Made by a program: the position numbers and the translations under genes. Below are positions 10,101-16,783 of a stretch of 64,000 nt of DNA, piece by piece (position 1 is the stretch's first letter; every line of letters begins with the position of its first letter). Below the pieces are notes generated by a model. It saw only the letters and a program-made list of their open reading frames with translations. It did no database searches and was not told the DNA's origin. The DNA is from Bacteroidota bacterium (GTDB lineage: Bacteria > Bacteroidota > Bacteroidia > Chitinophagales > Chitinophagaceae). Location: assembly GCA_016868585.1 (NCBI GenBank), contig VGGR01000001.1, forward strand, positions 248,001-312,000, given 5' to 3'.

Positions 10101-10326
10101 GTCTTATGCAATCCCTGCGAATTTCTTGAAGGACTCTCCATTTGGAAGTGCTTCACTTACATTATCAGGACAAAACCTTTGGTATAAGGCGCCTAGCTTC
10201 CCTAAGTACAACAACTTTGATCCTGAAACTGCAACATTGGGAGTTAGTAGCTATGCCCGCGGTTTTGAATTAATGACAGCTCCTTCTTCTCGTCGTTTTG
10301 GAGCGAGTTTAAGATTAACCTTCTAA
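7153..10326 (+). CDS. SusC/RagA family TonB-linked outer membrane protein (second locus)
   Basis: TonB-dependent outer-membrane transporter, 1057 aa. The ORF track starts at a TTG at 7120; the ATG at 7153 opens the signal peptide MRKELLLLVSLVTFCFSTLVAQ. A carboxypeptidase-like regulatory domain follows (SVTGKVLDDKGAPVVGASV), then the SusC signature EVVVTSLGIKREKKALGYA, plug motifs (RLLQGKAPGVNI, ITIRGVSTISG, LFVVDGVPFDG, LKGLSATTQYG) and a barrel ending FGASLRLTF. By eye it favours GGT, CGT and AAC codons more than its neighbours, compatible with high expression. A possible -7 element TAAGTTCG (one mismatch to TAnnTTTG) lies at 7059-7066. Partner susD and a lipoprotein follow. Only modestly similar to the first SusC, so not a recent duplicate. 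Substrate unknown. Confidence 0.95.
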   Translation: MRKELLLLVSLVTFCFSTLVAQQSVTGKVLDDKGAPVVGASVVQKNNRKNGTSTDASGSFTLSVPSSGTVLVISSVGFAASEVAASDASKVTLAASAETISEVVVTSLGIKREKKALGYAVATVDKKQLELRPDGDPMRLLQGKAPGVNILNTSGISGSGTNITIRGVSTISGNSQPLFVVDGVPFDGSTNAQAGFLYGNQTGSRFFDIDPNNIESVSVLKGLSATTQYGSLGRNGVVLITTKNGAVSRGQRKKTEITVSQSVFSNDVANLPVYTEKYGNGFNNAVGNFFSNWASIAFTDPPMRLPHPYDRAALRGAFPELVGAKYDYKFYPSVKNFFRTGVVSNTGININGGGPGLAMNANFSTLTDKGFTPENDVVRHTFGVGGNAKLTNNFTLTSSLNFTTTKFNTPPTASSTGSGSDNGVSVFGDLIYTPTSVDMVNWPYQNPADGSSVYYRSGNDITHPRWTIANSRVKQNTNRAFGNVQLRYDFSKSLNFVYKIGFDNYGEEHIHQHNKGAAEFPLGFYRTTYVNRAIWDHSMLASYNTQITDDVTLNVEAGANAYINNYKQFGQYSSQQLVFNLFDHSNFITQNKTGDSGDDLDYRVEQMLLGAFGFASIGYKDYLYVNVGARSDWSSKFESANRNKVYPNVTASFIPTAAVDALRSSKVVNYLKMRLGYSTSASFGDAYQTRAILGIQANRFVTAGGTVVNSNTLGGRRPNPTLRPELSKETEFGIEGRLFNNRVNLDLTLYRRVNPDQILDKDLDPASGYTVQSINAATVENKGIELGLGYTIIRNKKFNWDINTNFTLNRNKAYDFPAEIQQIGLAGYSDLGLFAFPNKPLGMIYGSKVLRDPNKGNQPVVGPDGNYLVDPTLGILGDSNPDFQLTGITSFSYKSFSFRMQWDYSRGGDMFAMTPLILLSRGVTKDTEIDRQQMWVIPGVNQAGEPNTVQIAVADVFFTNRLVSADEFGVWDATVIRLREASLSYAIPANFLKDSPFGSASLTLSGQNLWYKAPSFPKYNNFDPETATLGVSSYARGFELMTAPSSRRFGASLRLTF

Positions 10327-10338
10327 AAACCTGCAATC

Positions 10339-12045
10339 ATGTATAAAAATAAATTAATCCTTGTAGCTGTTGCAGCCTCTCTTCTAACACTATCTTCTTG
10401 TAAAAAAAGATTGGATGATATGTTGGCAAATCCCAATGTACCTACATTGGATAAGGCTGATACAGACCTTTACTTAAATGCCGCTCAGCTAAGTTTTGCT
10501 AGCTTTTTCAACTCCTTATCTGATCGAGGAATGGAAATGTCTCGACTTTGGAATATGGGGGGCAGTATTTACCTAAACGCATTTCGCCCTGAAACTTTCA
10601 ATGGAGTGTGGGGAAATGCCTACCGAAATGTGGTGACACAGATAAATGCAATGGAACCATTGGCCCGTGCGCAAAATCGTTTCTTCCATTTAGGGATAGG
10701 TCAAGTAATGAAAGCTTACACCGGAATGGCATTGGTTGACTTCTTTGGCGATGTGCCTTGGTCTGAAGCAGGTAATCCCGCCAACTCTGTAATTAACCCC
10801 AAAATTGATAAGGGCCAAGATGTATATGCAAACTGTTTAGGTTTATTGGATTCAGCGTTGGTAAATTTTGCAAAAAATGCAGCATCTAGTCCTTCCAGTG
10901 ACCTTTACTATGGAGGTAACAAAACACGTTGGATCACGTTGGCAAAAACATTAAAGCTAAAAGCATATATGACCACGCGATTGGTAGATGCCAGCGCGGG
11001 TTCTAAGATTGCCGCTGTTGTCGCTGCGGGCGATATTATCGATACTGAGGCTGAAGATTTTGTTTTCCGTTTTGGTACACAGTTGGAAAATCCTAATTCC
11101 CGTCACCCCAAGTACAACAGTTGTTACCGTGCATCGGGGGGAGTAGGTACTTATATCGCTAACTACATTGCTTGGGAAATGGTTACTGAGAAAGGAATGA
11201 TAGATCCCCGTACTCGCTATTATTTCCGCCGTCAAATTACAGCTCGTAATGGGCAAACATCTTCCGGACAATTCATTATTCCTCTTCCAGCTTTGAGTTG
11301 CCAAGGACAATTGAGTCCTGGACATTATCCTATTGGGATGGTTTATTGCATGACCGGAGATGGTTATTTTGGACGTGATCATGGCGATCCTTCCGGTATT
11401 CCACCCGATGGACAGCACCGCACAGCCTGGGGTATTTACCCGGCAGGAGGTGATTTTGATGCCCTTGCAATAAATACCGGATCTGCATCTAGTGTACAAG
11501 CCAGTATAGTTACCTTAAATGGCACACCTGGAGCACGTGGTGCAGGTATACATCCCATTTGGTTATCCTCTTACACAAACTTCCTTCTCGCAGAGGCTCA
11601 GCTTGCACTTGGTGGTAGCGCAGCAACAGCACGTACCCTCTTAGATGCAGGTGTGAGACAGTCAATTACCAAGGTTTTAAACTTCCCTGCTACAATGACA
11701 GTTACCCCCAATCCAAATTTTGTTCCTTCTACTGCTGCAATTAACCAGTATGTAAACGTAGTACTGGGAGCATATGATGCTGCTTCTACCAATACTGCTA
11801 AATTGAACGTAGTTATGAAGGAGTACCATATTGCCTCTTTTGGTAATGGTATTGAGCCCTACAACAACTATCGTCGTACCGGTTTGCCTCTCAACATGCA
11901 ACCTATGTTGAATCCTCTGCCAGGTCCGTTCATTCGTAGTGTGTGGTATCCAACAGATCACGTTACACTCAACCTTAATGCAAGGCAAAAAGCTGATAAT
12001 ACCGTAAAAGTATTCTGGGATAACGGGTCAGCAACTTGTTTCTAA
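10339..12045 (+). CDS. SusD-like outer membrane lipoprotein (SusD-like_2 type)
   Basis: A 568-aa lipoprotein starting 12 bases after the second susC. The signal peptide ends in lipobox LSSC (Cys21), followed by KKRLDDMLANPNVPTLDK. The N-terminal pattern (an NPN-type segment after the cysteine, then YLNAAQLSFASFF) and KAYTGMALVDFFGDVPWSEA fit the SusD-like_2 family rather than the classical SusD seen at 3.4 kb. It lacks the ERRKEFALEGQR motif of the first SusD. The C-terminus has YNNYRRTGLP and a proposed ligand-proximal aromatic region. It should act as the binding lid of the preceding SusC at the cell surface. Ligand unknown. Confidence 0.9.
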   Translation: MYKNKLILVAVAASLLTLSSCKKRLDDMLANPNVPTLDKADTDLYLNAAQLSFASFFNSLSDRGMEMSRLWNMGGSIYLNAFRPETFNGVWGNAYRNVVTQINAMEPLARAQNRFFHLGIGQVMKAYTGMALVDFFGDVPWSEAGNPANSVINPKIDKGQDVYANCLGLLDSALVNFAKNAASSPSSDLYYGGNKTRWITLAKTLKLKAYMTTRLVDASAGSKIAAVVAAGDIIDTEAEDFVFRFGTQLENPNSRHPKYNSCYRASGGVGTYIANYIAWEMVTEKGMIDPRTRYYFRRQITARNGQTSSGQFIIPLPALSCQGQLSPGHYPIGMVYCMTGDGYFGRDHGDPSGIPPDGQHRTAWGIYPAGGDFDALAINTGSASSVQASIVTLNGTPGARGAGIHPIWLSSYTNFLLAEAQLALGGSAATARTLLDAGVRQSITKVLNFPATMTVTPNPNFVPSTAAINQYVNVVLGAYDAASTNTAKLNVVMKEYHIASFGNGIEPYNNYRRTGLPLNMQPMLNPLPGPFIRSVWYPTDHVTLNLNARQKADNTVKVFWDNGSATCF

Positions 12046-12064
12046 AACGTTTAAAAAAATTCAA

Positions 12065-13048
12065 ATGAAATCTAAAATTTCTGTACTTGCTTCAGCTTTG
12101 TTAGCCCTTTTTTGGTTCTCAGGCTGTACCGAGAAAACTGAAAATGACTTCGACAATTTTATGGCGGGGTTATACACAGGTTCTTATCTCAAGGGTAAGG
12201 CTAATTTTGACCCAGCTACAAATACATGGACTGACCAAAGCGTTTTAGCAAACACGTTGGATGCCGGTAATCTGGCAACTACTCGTGTGGGTGTTCGCGT
12301 ACGTTCATGGGGTGAAGACCCTGTGGTAACGGCTAACATCTATGTGGTTAGAAACACAAATGCCAATGAAGCTGCTTGGCGCTTTATTAAGAAATACACC
12401 ATCGCAGAAGGAGATACCAGCTATTTTGATATCTACGTTTCTGCGCAGGAAATTGCAACTGCTTTAGGTTTGCAATTGAATGTAAATGCCGGGAACTTTC
12501 CTCCGGGAAGTATTTTTACTTGCTATGTGCAAGCGGTTACTAAATCCGGTAAAAAATACACAATCAATAATTCTAACTTCACAGGAACCGGTGCCAATTT
12601 CTATTACTCAGTTTTCTTTTTCCGTGGCAGTGTTGTTTGCCCATATGATCCAACTAAAATGCCCGGGAATTATGTGGTAGTTACTGACCAATGGGAAGAT
12701 TGGTCTCCTGGTGATGTTATTACTAACCCTATTACTGCAACTACAGCTACTTCAATGTCTACTTTTGGAATTTATCCTAATATGGCCTACCCAGGAGCTA
12801 ATAGTCCTCAAACATGGGTAATTAACGTTAATGCAAGTTCTGGTATAGCAACGGTAACTAATCAGTATTACGGGAAGTACAGCACAAGCCCAAGTGCTAC
12901 ACAATACGCAGTGTCAACGGCTGGAACTGGAAATTTCGTTTTCTCTTGTACCACTCCGGTAGTGATGACCATGTTGCTGAACCACCATGTATTTGGCGCT
13001 CCAACAGTATCTGCAGGCCAGTATTGGTTAACACTCAGAAAGCAATAA
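12065..13048 (+). CDS. Hypothetical surface lipoprotein of the second SusCD locus
   Basis: A 327-aa protein I do not recognise. It begins 19 bases after susD with a lipoprotein signal peptide ending in FSGC (Cys21), so it is probably anchored in the outer membrane. The body is rich in Thr, Asn and aromatic residues and looks beta-rich: an N-terminal part with GVRVRSWGEDPVVTANIYVV, a middle with FRGSVVCPYD, and a C-terminal VTNQYYGKYSTSPSATQY. No catalytic motif is visible. Its position corresponds to that of SusE/SusF-type accessory binding lipoproteins, so a second substrate-binding protein is the most likely role, by inference from context. A strong terminator follows. Confidence 0.75.
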   Translation: MKSKISVLASALLALFWFSGCTEKTENDFDNFMAGLYTGSYLKGKANFDPATNTWTDQSVLANTLDAGNLATTRVGVRVRSWGEDPVVTANIYVVRNTNANEAAWRFIKKYTIAEGDTSYFDIYVSAQEIATALGLQLNVNAGNFPPGSIFTCYVQAVTKSGKKYTINNSNFTGTGANFYYSVFFFRGSVVCPYDPTKMPGNYVVVTDQWEDWSPGDVITNPITATTATSMSTFGIYPNMAYPGANSPQTWVINVNASSGIATVTNQYYGKYSTSPSATQYAVSTAGTGNFVFSCTTPVVMTMLLNHHVFGAPTVSAGQYWLTLRKQ

Positions 13049-13068
13049 TCGTCTTTAACAGTATTCTA

Positions 13069-13096
13069 AAAGCCTCCTAATCGGAGGCTTTTTTTT
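13069..13096. terminator. Bidirectional intrinsic terminator
   Basis: Inverted repeat AAAAGCCTCC-taatc-GGAGGCTTTT followed by a T run on the plus strand. The A run on the left gives a matching T run on the minus strand. It closes the second SusCD operon from the left and the DUF1573/aminotransferase transcript from the right. Confidence 0.9.
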
Positions 13097-13104
13097 GCAC
13101 TGTC

Positions 13105-13521
13105 TTATCCTTTGGAGGGGAATTTTTGCAGGAACTCTTTTTTGTTCAGCACCTGTCCTTTTACTCGGAGCACATAGATATTATCGTTCCCTTTTAATTT
13201 TATATAAACTTCCTTCAGAAAAACCTCCTCTGCGCCCGCATTAAAAGTAACACTCAGCTTTGCCTGCTTGCCAGGGCCTATGTGGATAGGGCTAATTTTG
13301 GGAGTGGTGCAGCCACAGCCGGCCCATGTCTTCTCAACTTGAACGCTTTTTTTGCCTGTGTTGGTAATTGTAAACGAACAGGAAGCTGGCACGCCAAGTT
13401 GTAAATATCCAAAATCATGAACTCCTTTATTAAAGCGAATAAACGTAGTTTCAGCGGTTGGAGGCTGCATCCAGGCAGCTATACTAATTGGGATTAACAG
13501 GGAGGCTACTAATGGTTTCAT
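13105..13521 (-). CDS. DUF1573 domain protein, exported
   Basis: A 138-aa protein of the DUF1573 family, an Ig-like beta-sandwich of unknown function common in Bacteroidota. The ORF track starts 42 bases upstream inside the aminotransferase; the ATG at 13521 opens a signal peptide (MKPLVASLLIPISIAAW) and lies 7 bases after the aminotransferase stop. Family features are HDFGYLQLG, the FTITNTGKKSV strand and the conserved Cys pair in GCGCTTP, then IGPGKQAKLSVTFNA and a terminal VKGQV strand. A paralogue with the same CGCTTP signature lies 2.8 kb away at 16.3 kb. Probably periplasmic. Function unknown. Confidence 0.85.
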   Translation of the reverse strand: MKPLVASLLIPISIAAWMQPPTAETTFIRFNKGVHDFGYLQLGVPASCSFTITNTGKKSVQVEKTWAGCGCTTPKISPIHIGPGKQAKLSVTFNAGAEEVFLKEVYIKLKGNDNIYVLRVKGQVLNKKEFLQKFPSKG

Positions 13522-13528
13522 AACTGGT

Positions 13529-14725
13529 TTAATGTACTCTTCCGGGGTATTGCTGAAGGGCATACGCCAAACAATCCATAGCAGCAGAAATTGAATCTGA
13601 ATTTAAGACATAAGCCAGGCGAACCTCTTGTTTTCCTAAACCCTCAGTACCATAGAAGCCAGTAGCAGGAGCCAGCATTAGGGTTTGTCCATTATGTGAA
13701 AAAGATGCTAACAGCCATTGGCAAAATCTATCACTATCGTCAATTGGAAGTCTGGCAATAGCGTAAAAAGCTCCTCCTGGGTTAGGACAGAATACTCCAG
13801 GCATTTGATTCAAGCGCTTAACTAAGATATCACGTCGCGCTTGATATTCGGCTTTAGCCGCATTAAAAAAGTCTGCAGGCAAATCAACAGCTGCCTCTCC
13901 AAGGATTTGTGCCAGTCCAGGGGGGCTTAGGCGTGCCTGGGCAAATTTCATCGCCGCACCATACAACTCTTTGTTGCGCGTAATAAAAGCTCCTATACGA
14001 GCGCCGCAGGCGCTATACCTTTTTGAAATAGTGTCCATCACCACTACCTGATCATCCAGCCCCTTCAATGACAATGCACTCAAGGCAGCCCCGGCGTAGC
14101 AAAATTCCCGGTAGGCTTCATCACTAAATAGATAAAGGTCATATTTCTTGCAAAGCTCACCCAATGCTTCCATTTCCTGACTGCTGTACAGATAACCTGT
14201 AGGGTTATTGGGATTGCAGATCAGTATTGCCTTGGACCTTGGAGTTAACACTTTTTCAAAAGACTGGATTGGGGGCAATGCAAACCCGTTTTCAATAGTG
14301 GATGTAATAGGCACTATTTTTACCCCGGCGGCACAGGCAAATCCATTGTAATTAGCATAAAAGGGTTCTGGTACAATTACCTCGTCGCCTGGATTTAAGC
14401 AAGCAAAAAATCCAAATTGAATAGCTTCACTTCCGCCAGCAGTGATCATGATTTCCTCATGGGATAGTAAAATGTTGGCTTTAGCATAGTAATCCACCAG
14501 CTTTCTCCTATAGCTCTCGTTGCCCGCACTATGGCTATATTCCAATACAGGAATTACTGCCTTTTTTACGGCATCAAGAATGGCAGGTGGAGTTTCAATA
14601 TCAGGTTGTCCAATATTGAGATGGTATACTTTAATTCCTTTCTTTTTTGCGGCTTCTGCAAAAGGTACTAGCTTTCTAATGGGTGAGGGCGGCATCAGTT
14701 GGCCTCGGGTGGAAATCATTGGCAT
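13529..14725 (-). CDS. Pyridoxal-phosphate aminotransferase, class I/II
   Basis: Cytoplasmic PLP-dependent aminotransferase, 398 aa, fold type I. Visible motifs are HLNIGQPDIETP near residue 35-46, NPNNPTG at 171-177, SDEAYREF near 201-208 with the PLP-pyridine Asp, and the Schiff-base Lys235 in DTISKRYSACGARIG. The C-terminal PGGAFYAIARL and RLAY with the carboxylate-binding Arg also fit. The most similar characterised groups are aspartate/aromatic aminotransferases of the AspC-like Ib subgroup; the exact amino donor cannot be set from sequence alone. Its promoter motif is only 5 bases upstream of the ATG. The downstream DUF1573 gene is probably cotranscribed. Confidence 0.9.
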   Translation of the reverse strand: MPMISTRGQLMPPSPIRKLVPFAEAAKKKGIKVYHLNIGQPDIETPPAILDAVKKAVIPVLEYSHSAGNESYRRKLVDYYAKANILLSHEEIMITAGGSEAIQFGFFACLNPGDEVIVPEPFYANYNGFACAAGVKIVPITSTIENGFALPPIQSFEKVLTPRSKAILICNPNNPTGYLYSSQEMEALGELCKKYDLYLFSDEAYREFCYAGAALSALSLKGLDDQVVVMDTISKRYSACGARIGAFITRNKELYGAAMKFAQARLSPPGLAQILGEAAVDLPADFFNAAKAEYQARRDILVKRLNQMPGVFCPNPGGAFYAIARLPIDDSDRFCQWLLASFSHNGQTLMLAPATGFYGTEGLGKQEVRLAYVLNSDSISAAMDCLAYALQQYPGRVH

Positions 14726-14729
14726 AGAA

Positions 14730-14737
14730 CAAAGGTA
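14730..14737 (-). promoter_or_regulatory. -7 promoter motif TACCTTTG for the aminotransferase
   Basis: The plus strand reads CAAAGGTA, which is TACCTTTG on the minus strand, an exact match to the Bacteroidota -7 consensus TAnnTTTG. It ends 4 bases before the aminotransferase ATG, so the transcript would start at or within a few bases of the start codon. Confidence 0.6.
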
Positions 14738-14762
14738 GGTACAGCGAGTATTCTAATTGGAT

Positions 14763-14770
14763 TAGTTTTG
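14763..14770 (+). promoter_or_regulatory. -7 promoter motif TAGTTTTG for the T9SS substrate gene
   Basis: Exact TAnnTTTG match located 25 bases from the oppositely oriented aminotransferase motif. It ends 3 bases before the GTG proposed as start of the secreted protein, which argues against the longer ORF-track start at 14699. Confidence 0.5.
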
Positions 14771-14773
14771 TAT

Positions 14774-16222
14774 GTGTTTTCAAAACGCTTCCCTATAAAT
14801 AATTCAATTTTTGTCCTGTTTTTTTATGCAGGAATTCATCAGTCTATTTTGATTGCTCAGTTATGCGTGGGTAGTTTGGGTGATCCGGTTGTAAAAATTG
14901 ATTTTGGAACTGGGGCCGCCAACTACTCTTTTACGGCACCTGGCTATCGGTTAACTACCGGTACCTGCCCCAATGATGGCGAATACAGTATTACAACTTT
15001 TCAGTCTAATTGTGGTCGTCAGTGGCATTCCGTATCAGCAGATCATACCGGTGGAGGAGCCTTTATGATGGTGAATGCATCCAATACCCCCGGAGACTTT
15101 TTCTTACAAATGGTGTCAAATCTTTGTCCTAATACTACTTATGAATTTTCAGCGTGGGTGTTGAATGTGGTCAATAATCCTACATTGATCAAGCCTAATC
15201 TAACGTTCAGGGTAGAGTCCACCTCAGGGGCCGTATTAAATCAATATTCGACAGGGGATATCGCTGTGTTTTCTCAGCCTATCTGGGAGGCTTTCGGGTT
15301 TTATTTTACTACGGGTGCGGGCACCAGTACAGTAGTATTGCGTATCACCAATAATGCGCCTGGTGGTCAAGGAAATGATCTTGCGCTTGACGATATTCAA
15401 TTCAGACCATGTGGCCCCACTTTGCGTACTACCGCTCCTACGGGATTTGATACAGTTCGTGTGTGTGAGTATAACCAAACACCTATTCTTTATCAAGGAA
15501 GCCTTTCTCCTGGAATTACCACTCCTGCCTATCAATGGCAATTAAGCAAGGATACAGGAAGAACCTGGACCGATATACCTGGCGCAACTTCATTGCAATA
15601 CACGCGAACACCCACTACTTCTGGCTATTTTCTTTATCGGTTGACAGTGGCTGAGTCCGGATCATTAGGAATATCCAGTTGCAGAATCGCCTCAAATGTT
15701 TTAATGGCTGAGATCAATCCAAGGCCAGTAATACACGCAGGCCCCGACCGCGTCAAGCTCGCAGGCCGTCCCGTTCAATTACAGGGTTATTCCTATGGCC
15801 CCGCCGGCAATTTATTTAATTGGACCCCCTCACTTTATTTAAGCAATGCAAATGTGGCCACACCACTAGCTGATCCTCCACAAACTCAATCCTATTTCTT
15901 AACGGTTACTACCAGTAAAGGGTGTATAAACCGTGATACCGTTTTAGTAAATGTGGTTGACCAGTTGTACATCCCAACGGCCTTTACTCCCAATGGAGAT
16001 GGCAAGAATGATCGCTGGCGGATTCCTAATTTAGATTTGATAGATGGAGTAACTGTACAAATTTTCAATAGGGCAGGGCAGATTGTGTTTAATGCTGCCA
16101 ATAGCGGCGTATCATGGGAGGGTAGTTTCCAAGGAAGTCCGCAACCGGCCGGTGTCTATGTTTATTTGATTCGTTTTCCGGATGGATATCTTATGAAGGG
16201 ACAACTGGCTTTGATTCGATAG
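14774..16222 (+). CDS. Secreted protein with T9SS type B (gliding motility-associated, CHU_C) C-terminal domain
   Basis: About 482 aa. No suitable ATG exists. The track start at 14699 lies inside the divergent aminotransferase, whereas the GTG at 14774 gives a basic N-terminus and hydrophobic core ending ILIAQ, a good signal peptide. The N-terminal half has a jelly-roll-like region (KIDFGTGAANYSFTAPGY, NTTYEFSAWVLNV, LALDDIQFRPCG), followed by an Ig-like segment with YQWQLSKDTGRTW, then a PKD/Ig-like region. The C-terminal ~85 residues (FTPNGDGKNDRWRI, VQIFNRAGQIVF, YVYLIRFPDG) are the type B T9SS sorting domain. It should cross the outer membrane via T9SS and be surface-attached or released. 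Ligand unknown; adhesin is a guess. The TTG at 14768 is an alternative start. Confidence 0.85.
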   Translation: MFSKRFPINNSIFVLFFYAGIHQSILIAQLCVGSLGDPVVKIDFGTGAANYSFTAPGYRLTTGTCPNDGEYSITTFQSNCGRQWHSVSADHTGGGAFMMVNASNTPGDFFLQMVSNLCPNTTYEFSAWVLNVVNNPTLIKPNLTFRVESTSGAVLNQYSTGDIAVFSQPIWEAFGFYFTTGAGTSTVVLRITNNAPGGQGNDLALDDIQFRPCGPTLRTTAPTGFDTVRVCEYNQTPILYQGSLSPGITTPAYQWQLSKDTGRTWTDIPGATSLQYTRTPTTSGYFLYRLTVAESGSLGISSCRIASNVLMAEINPRPVIHAGPDRVKLAGRPVQLQGYSYGPAGNLFNWTPSLYLSNANVATPLADPPQTQSYFLTVTTSKGCINRDTVLVNVVDQLYIPTAFTPNGDGKNDRWRIPNLDLIDGVTVQIFNRAGQIVFNAANSGVSWEGSFQGSPQPAGVYVYLIRFPDGYLMKGQLALIR

Positions 16223-16231
16223 CGGTGTAAT

Positions 16232-16261
16232 AAAAAACCCTCTGTAAGTGCAGAGGGTTTA
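16232..16261. terminator. Bidirectional intrinsic terminator
   Basis: Stem AAACCCTCTG-taagtg-CAGAGGGTTT. The run of A before the stem becomes a strong T run on the minus strand, terminating the DUF1573 gene read from the right. On the plus strand the T run is shorter (TTTATC). It sits between two convergent genes. Confidence 0.85.
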
Positions 16262-16282
16262 TCGTTAAAACTCATTGTGTAA

Positions 16283-16717
16283 TCAGAACTTTTTCACGGT
16301 TGATTTGGGAACTTGTTTCTGCAATTCTGTAAACGCCTCGGTGCTCAATACCTCACCGGTAATTTTTACGGTTTTCACCTCGTCTATGCCTGCGAACTTA
16401 ATATTGATGTCTTTGATAAAGGGAGCAACAGCAGCTGCATTGTATTGCACTTTTAGTTTTGCGGAAGTGCCCGGCTGAATGGGCTCGGTAATTCTTTCTG
16501 GTGTGGTACAACCACAACTTGCCCAGCTGTTTTCGACCACCAGGGGCTTGTCAGAAATGTTTTTGATTTCAAAAAAATAAGTTACAGGCTCTCCCTGTTT
16601 GATTTTTCCAAAATCATATTTCTCCGTGTTCATCTTTGCCACAGCATCAACTTTGGATTGGGCAAATACAAACATGGAAAAAAAACTGAGGGCAAAAGCA
16701 AATATTATTTTTTTCAT
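16283..16717 (-). CDS. DUF1573 domain protein, exported (second copy)
   Basis: A 144-aa protein with a clear signal peptide (MKKIIFAFALSFFSMFVFAQ) and a DUF1573 Ig-like domain: YDFGKIKQGEPVTYFFEIKN, the Cys pair in SCGCTTPERI, IQPGTSAKLKVQYNA, and a terminal VKITGEV strand. It shares the CGCTTP signature and overall length with the copy at 13.1 kb. The proteins differ at most other positions, so the duplication is old or the two were acquired independently. Preceded by an exact TAnnTTTG motif and followed by a strong terminator, so it is probably a single-gene transcript. Periplasmic location likely. Function unknown. Confidence 0.85.
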   Translation of the reverse strand: MKKIIFAFALSFFSMFVFAQSKVDAVAKMNTEKYDFGKIKQGEPVTYFFEIKNISDKPLVVENSWASCGCTTPERITEPIQPGTSAKLKVQYNAAAVAPFIKDINIKFAGIDEVKTVKITGEVLSTEAFTELQKQVPKSTVKKF

Positions 16718-16736
16718 GACCGGGTAAATTTGGTAA

Positions 16737-16744
16737 CAAATATA
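16737..16744 (-). promoter_or_regulatory. -7 promoter motif TATATTTG for DUF1573 gene
   Basis: The plus strand reads CAAATATA, TATATTTG on the minus strand, an exact TAnnTTTG match 19 bases upstream of the ATG at 16717. It forms a divergent pair with the motif at 16771. Confidence 0.55.
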
Positions 16745-16770
16745 ATTAAATATTGCCCCATTTATCTCCC

Positions 16771-16778
16771 TAATTTTG
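16771..16778 (+). promoter_or_regulatory. -7 promoter motif TAATTTTG for the E1 gene
   Basis: Exact TAnnTTTG match ending 5 bases before the ATG at 16784. The spacing leaves essentially no 5' leader and supports this start over the ORF-track start at 16658, which lies inside the divergent gene. Confidence 0.6.
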
Positions 16779-16783
16779 CCAGT

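Noticed and set aside
10957-11499. 180-aa minus-strand ORF inside the second susD gene
   Set aside because: Fully antisense to a clear SusD-like gene; no signal, motif or promoter. A shadow ORF.
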